Program-made: the position numbers and the translations under genes
Shown: positions 4,859 to 5,452 of the stretch, in pieces
Position numbering within the stretch: position 1 is the first letter of the stretch
How the letters are laid out: each line of letters begins with the position of its first letter
Notes under the pieces: generated by a model
Told to the model about the DNA's origin: nothing
Database searches by the model: none
Seen by the model: the letters and a program-made list of their open reading frames with translations, nothing else
Assembly (NCBI GenBank): GCA_902783905.1
Contig: CACZSP010000210.1
Coordinates: 1 to 5,452, forward strand
Length of the DNA stretch: 5,452 nucleotides
Source: an uncultured Ruminococcus sp.
Lineage (GTDB): Bacteria > Bacillota > Clostridia > Oscillospirales > CAG-272
Reading direction: 5' to 3'

Positions 4859-5452
4859 TCATTTCCCGAGGGGCGGGCAGACGCAGTATTTCGTCCGTTC
4901 GCTCACGCAGGATATCCGGCAGAGCTCGGCCAGCAGTTCCTGCGCCTCGGGTGAATCCTTGAGCCTGTATCCGTTGGAATAAAGGATGAAATCGAGGTGC
5001 GCGCGTATTACCATAAGGCGCCACATACGGGAGTTTCTCAGCTTTTCCGGTACGAGGGGGTCGGTACTGTCGATTATCTTTTTTATCTCGGGTGCCGCCG
5101 TTGCCCATCTGATCCGGAACTGCCAGACGCCGGAGTCGGGATGCAGGGTCTCCCTGCGGTGGCAGCTTTCCATAAGCTGGCAGGCGCGGACGAGCTCGTT
5201 CTGCGCCGCAGCGTCGTATATCCCGAACTCGAATCCGAAATACTCCCGCATAGACGCGACGTCGTGTTCCGCGTATCCGCAGTAGAATCCGGCGACGATG
5301 TACTTGTTTATATCTTCGTAAATGCCTTCCGAATAAAGGAAGCCGCCTTCGTTGTACGCTCCGGTGTTTTCCTCGACGTTGTTCAGCTACATCTGGAAGG
5401 GAGTCGCGCCGAATCCGCCCCACGGATGTGCCGGATTCTGCATGCTGATCTC
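4859..5452 (-). pseudogene. 3' part of an unrecognised gene with an in-frame TAG (partial at window edge)
   Basis: One frame reads from the right edge to TGA at 4859-4861 and is protein-like throughout, except for a TAG at 5387-5389. Before the TAG it reads NPAHPWGGFGATPFQM; directly after it reads LNNVEENTGAYNEGGFLYSE and continues in the same frame for a further 175 codons with no frameshift. The region has YSEGIYEDINKY and REYFGFEFG motifs, then mostly helical, charged sequence and ends CPPLGK. I do not recognise the family. The style recalls the C-terminal helical region of large glycoside-hydrolase-like proteins of biomass degraders, which is only an impression. No ATG, GTG or TTG occurs in frame between the TAG and the ATG at 5251, and that ATG has no ribosome binding site, so a natural restart is unlikely. 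A single G-to-A change (TGG to TAG) or C-to-T change (CAG to TAG) would explain the stop; a base-call error or amber suppression are alternatives. The gene lies 80 bp upstream of the CBM9 pair on the same strand. Confidence 0.7.
5387..5389 (-). other. In-frame internal TAG stop codon
   Basis: The plus strand CTA at 5387-5389 is TAG in the frame ending at 4859. It is immediately preceded by ATG and followed by CTG AAC AAC. The other terminators in the window are TAA (two) and TGA (four); no gene here ends in TAG, though six genes are too few to infer codon reassignment. Confidence 0.85.

Noticed and set aside
4859..5251. Independent 130-residue gene starting at the ATG at 5251
   Set aside because: The same frame continues upstream as convincing protein sequence to the TAG, and the ATG has no ribosome binding site, so it is better read as part of an interrupted longer gene.
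4845..5423. Arginine-rich minus-strand frame free of the internal TAG
   Set aside because: It overlaps the protein-like frame ending at 4859 in another phase; the composition (very high Arg and Pro) is typical of an off-frame translation of GC-rich coding DNA.

Overview
All recognisable genes in this 5.45 kb window lie on the minus strand, so the window is read from its right end to its left end. Several traits suggest a low-to-mid GC Gram-positive anaerobe of the class Clostridia, probably a gut or other plant-biomass-degrading lineage. These traits are a textbook sigma-A promoter (TTGACT, 17 bases, TACAAT), AGGAG-type ribosome binding sites, secreted proteins with Thr/Pro-rich wall-spanning linkers, and an SPxTG sortase-like signal. 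This placement is an inference from style; no taxonomic marker gene is present.

Right part (5452 to 3796): the window opens inside the 3' portion of a gene whose reading frame looks like a normal protein on both sides of an in-frame TAG at 5387-5389, followed by its own TGA at 4859-4861. After an AT-rich 80-bp gap come two adjacent paralogous genes for secreted proteins. Each has a signal peptide, one CBM9/DOMON-type beta-sandwich domain, a low-complexity Thr/Pro linker and a C-terminal membrane helix. One carries a sortase-like SPVTG motif. The other carries a GCGG motif and a longer Thr/Glu/Pro linker built partly from perfect 39-bp tandem repeats. A strong rho-independent terminator (2592-2648) closes this unit.

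Left part (2561 to 2): a clear promoter at 2533-2561 drives a tight three-gene operon. It encodes a small polytopic membrane protein of unknown function, a xylose-isomerase-like TIM-barrel sugar isomerase/epimerase, and a Gfo/Idh/MocA NAD-dependent oxidoreductase. Gaps are 10 and 16 bp, and the first gene's stop codon overlaps the next gene's ribosome binding site.

Taken together the window reads as a carbohydrate-use neighbourhood. Surface-anchored CBM9 proteins would hold glycans or glycan fragments at the cell, and a cytoplasmic dehydrogenase plus isomerase pair would process a sugar or keto-sugar intermediate. The substrate cannot be read from the sequence. The longest stretch without a gene is 196 bp (2473-2668), and it is explained by the terminator and promoter.
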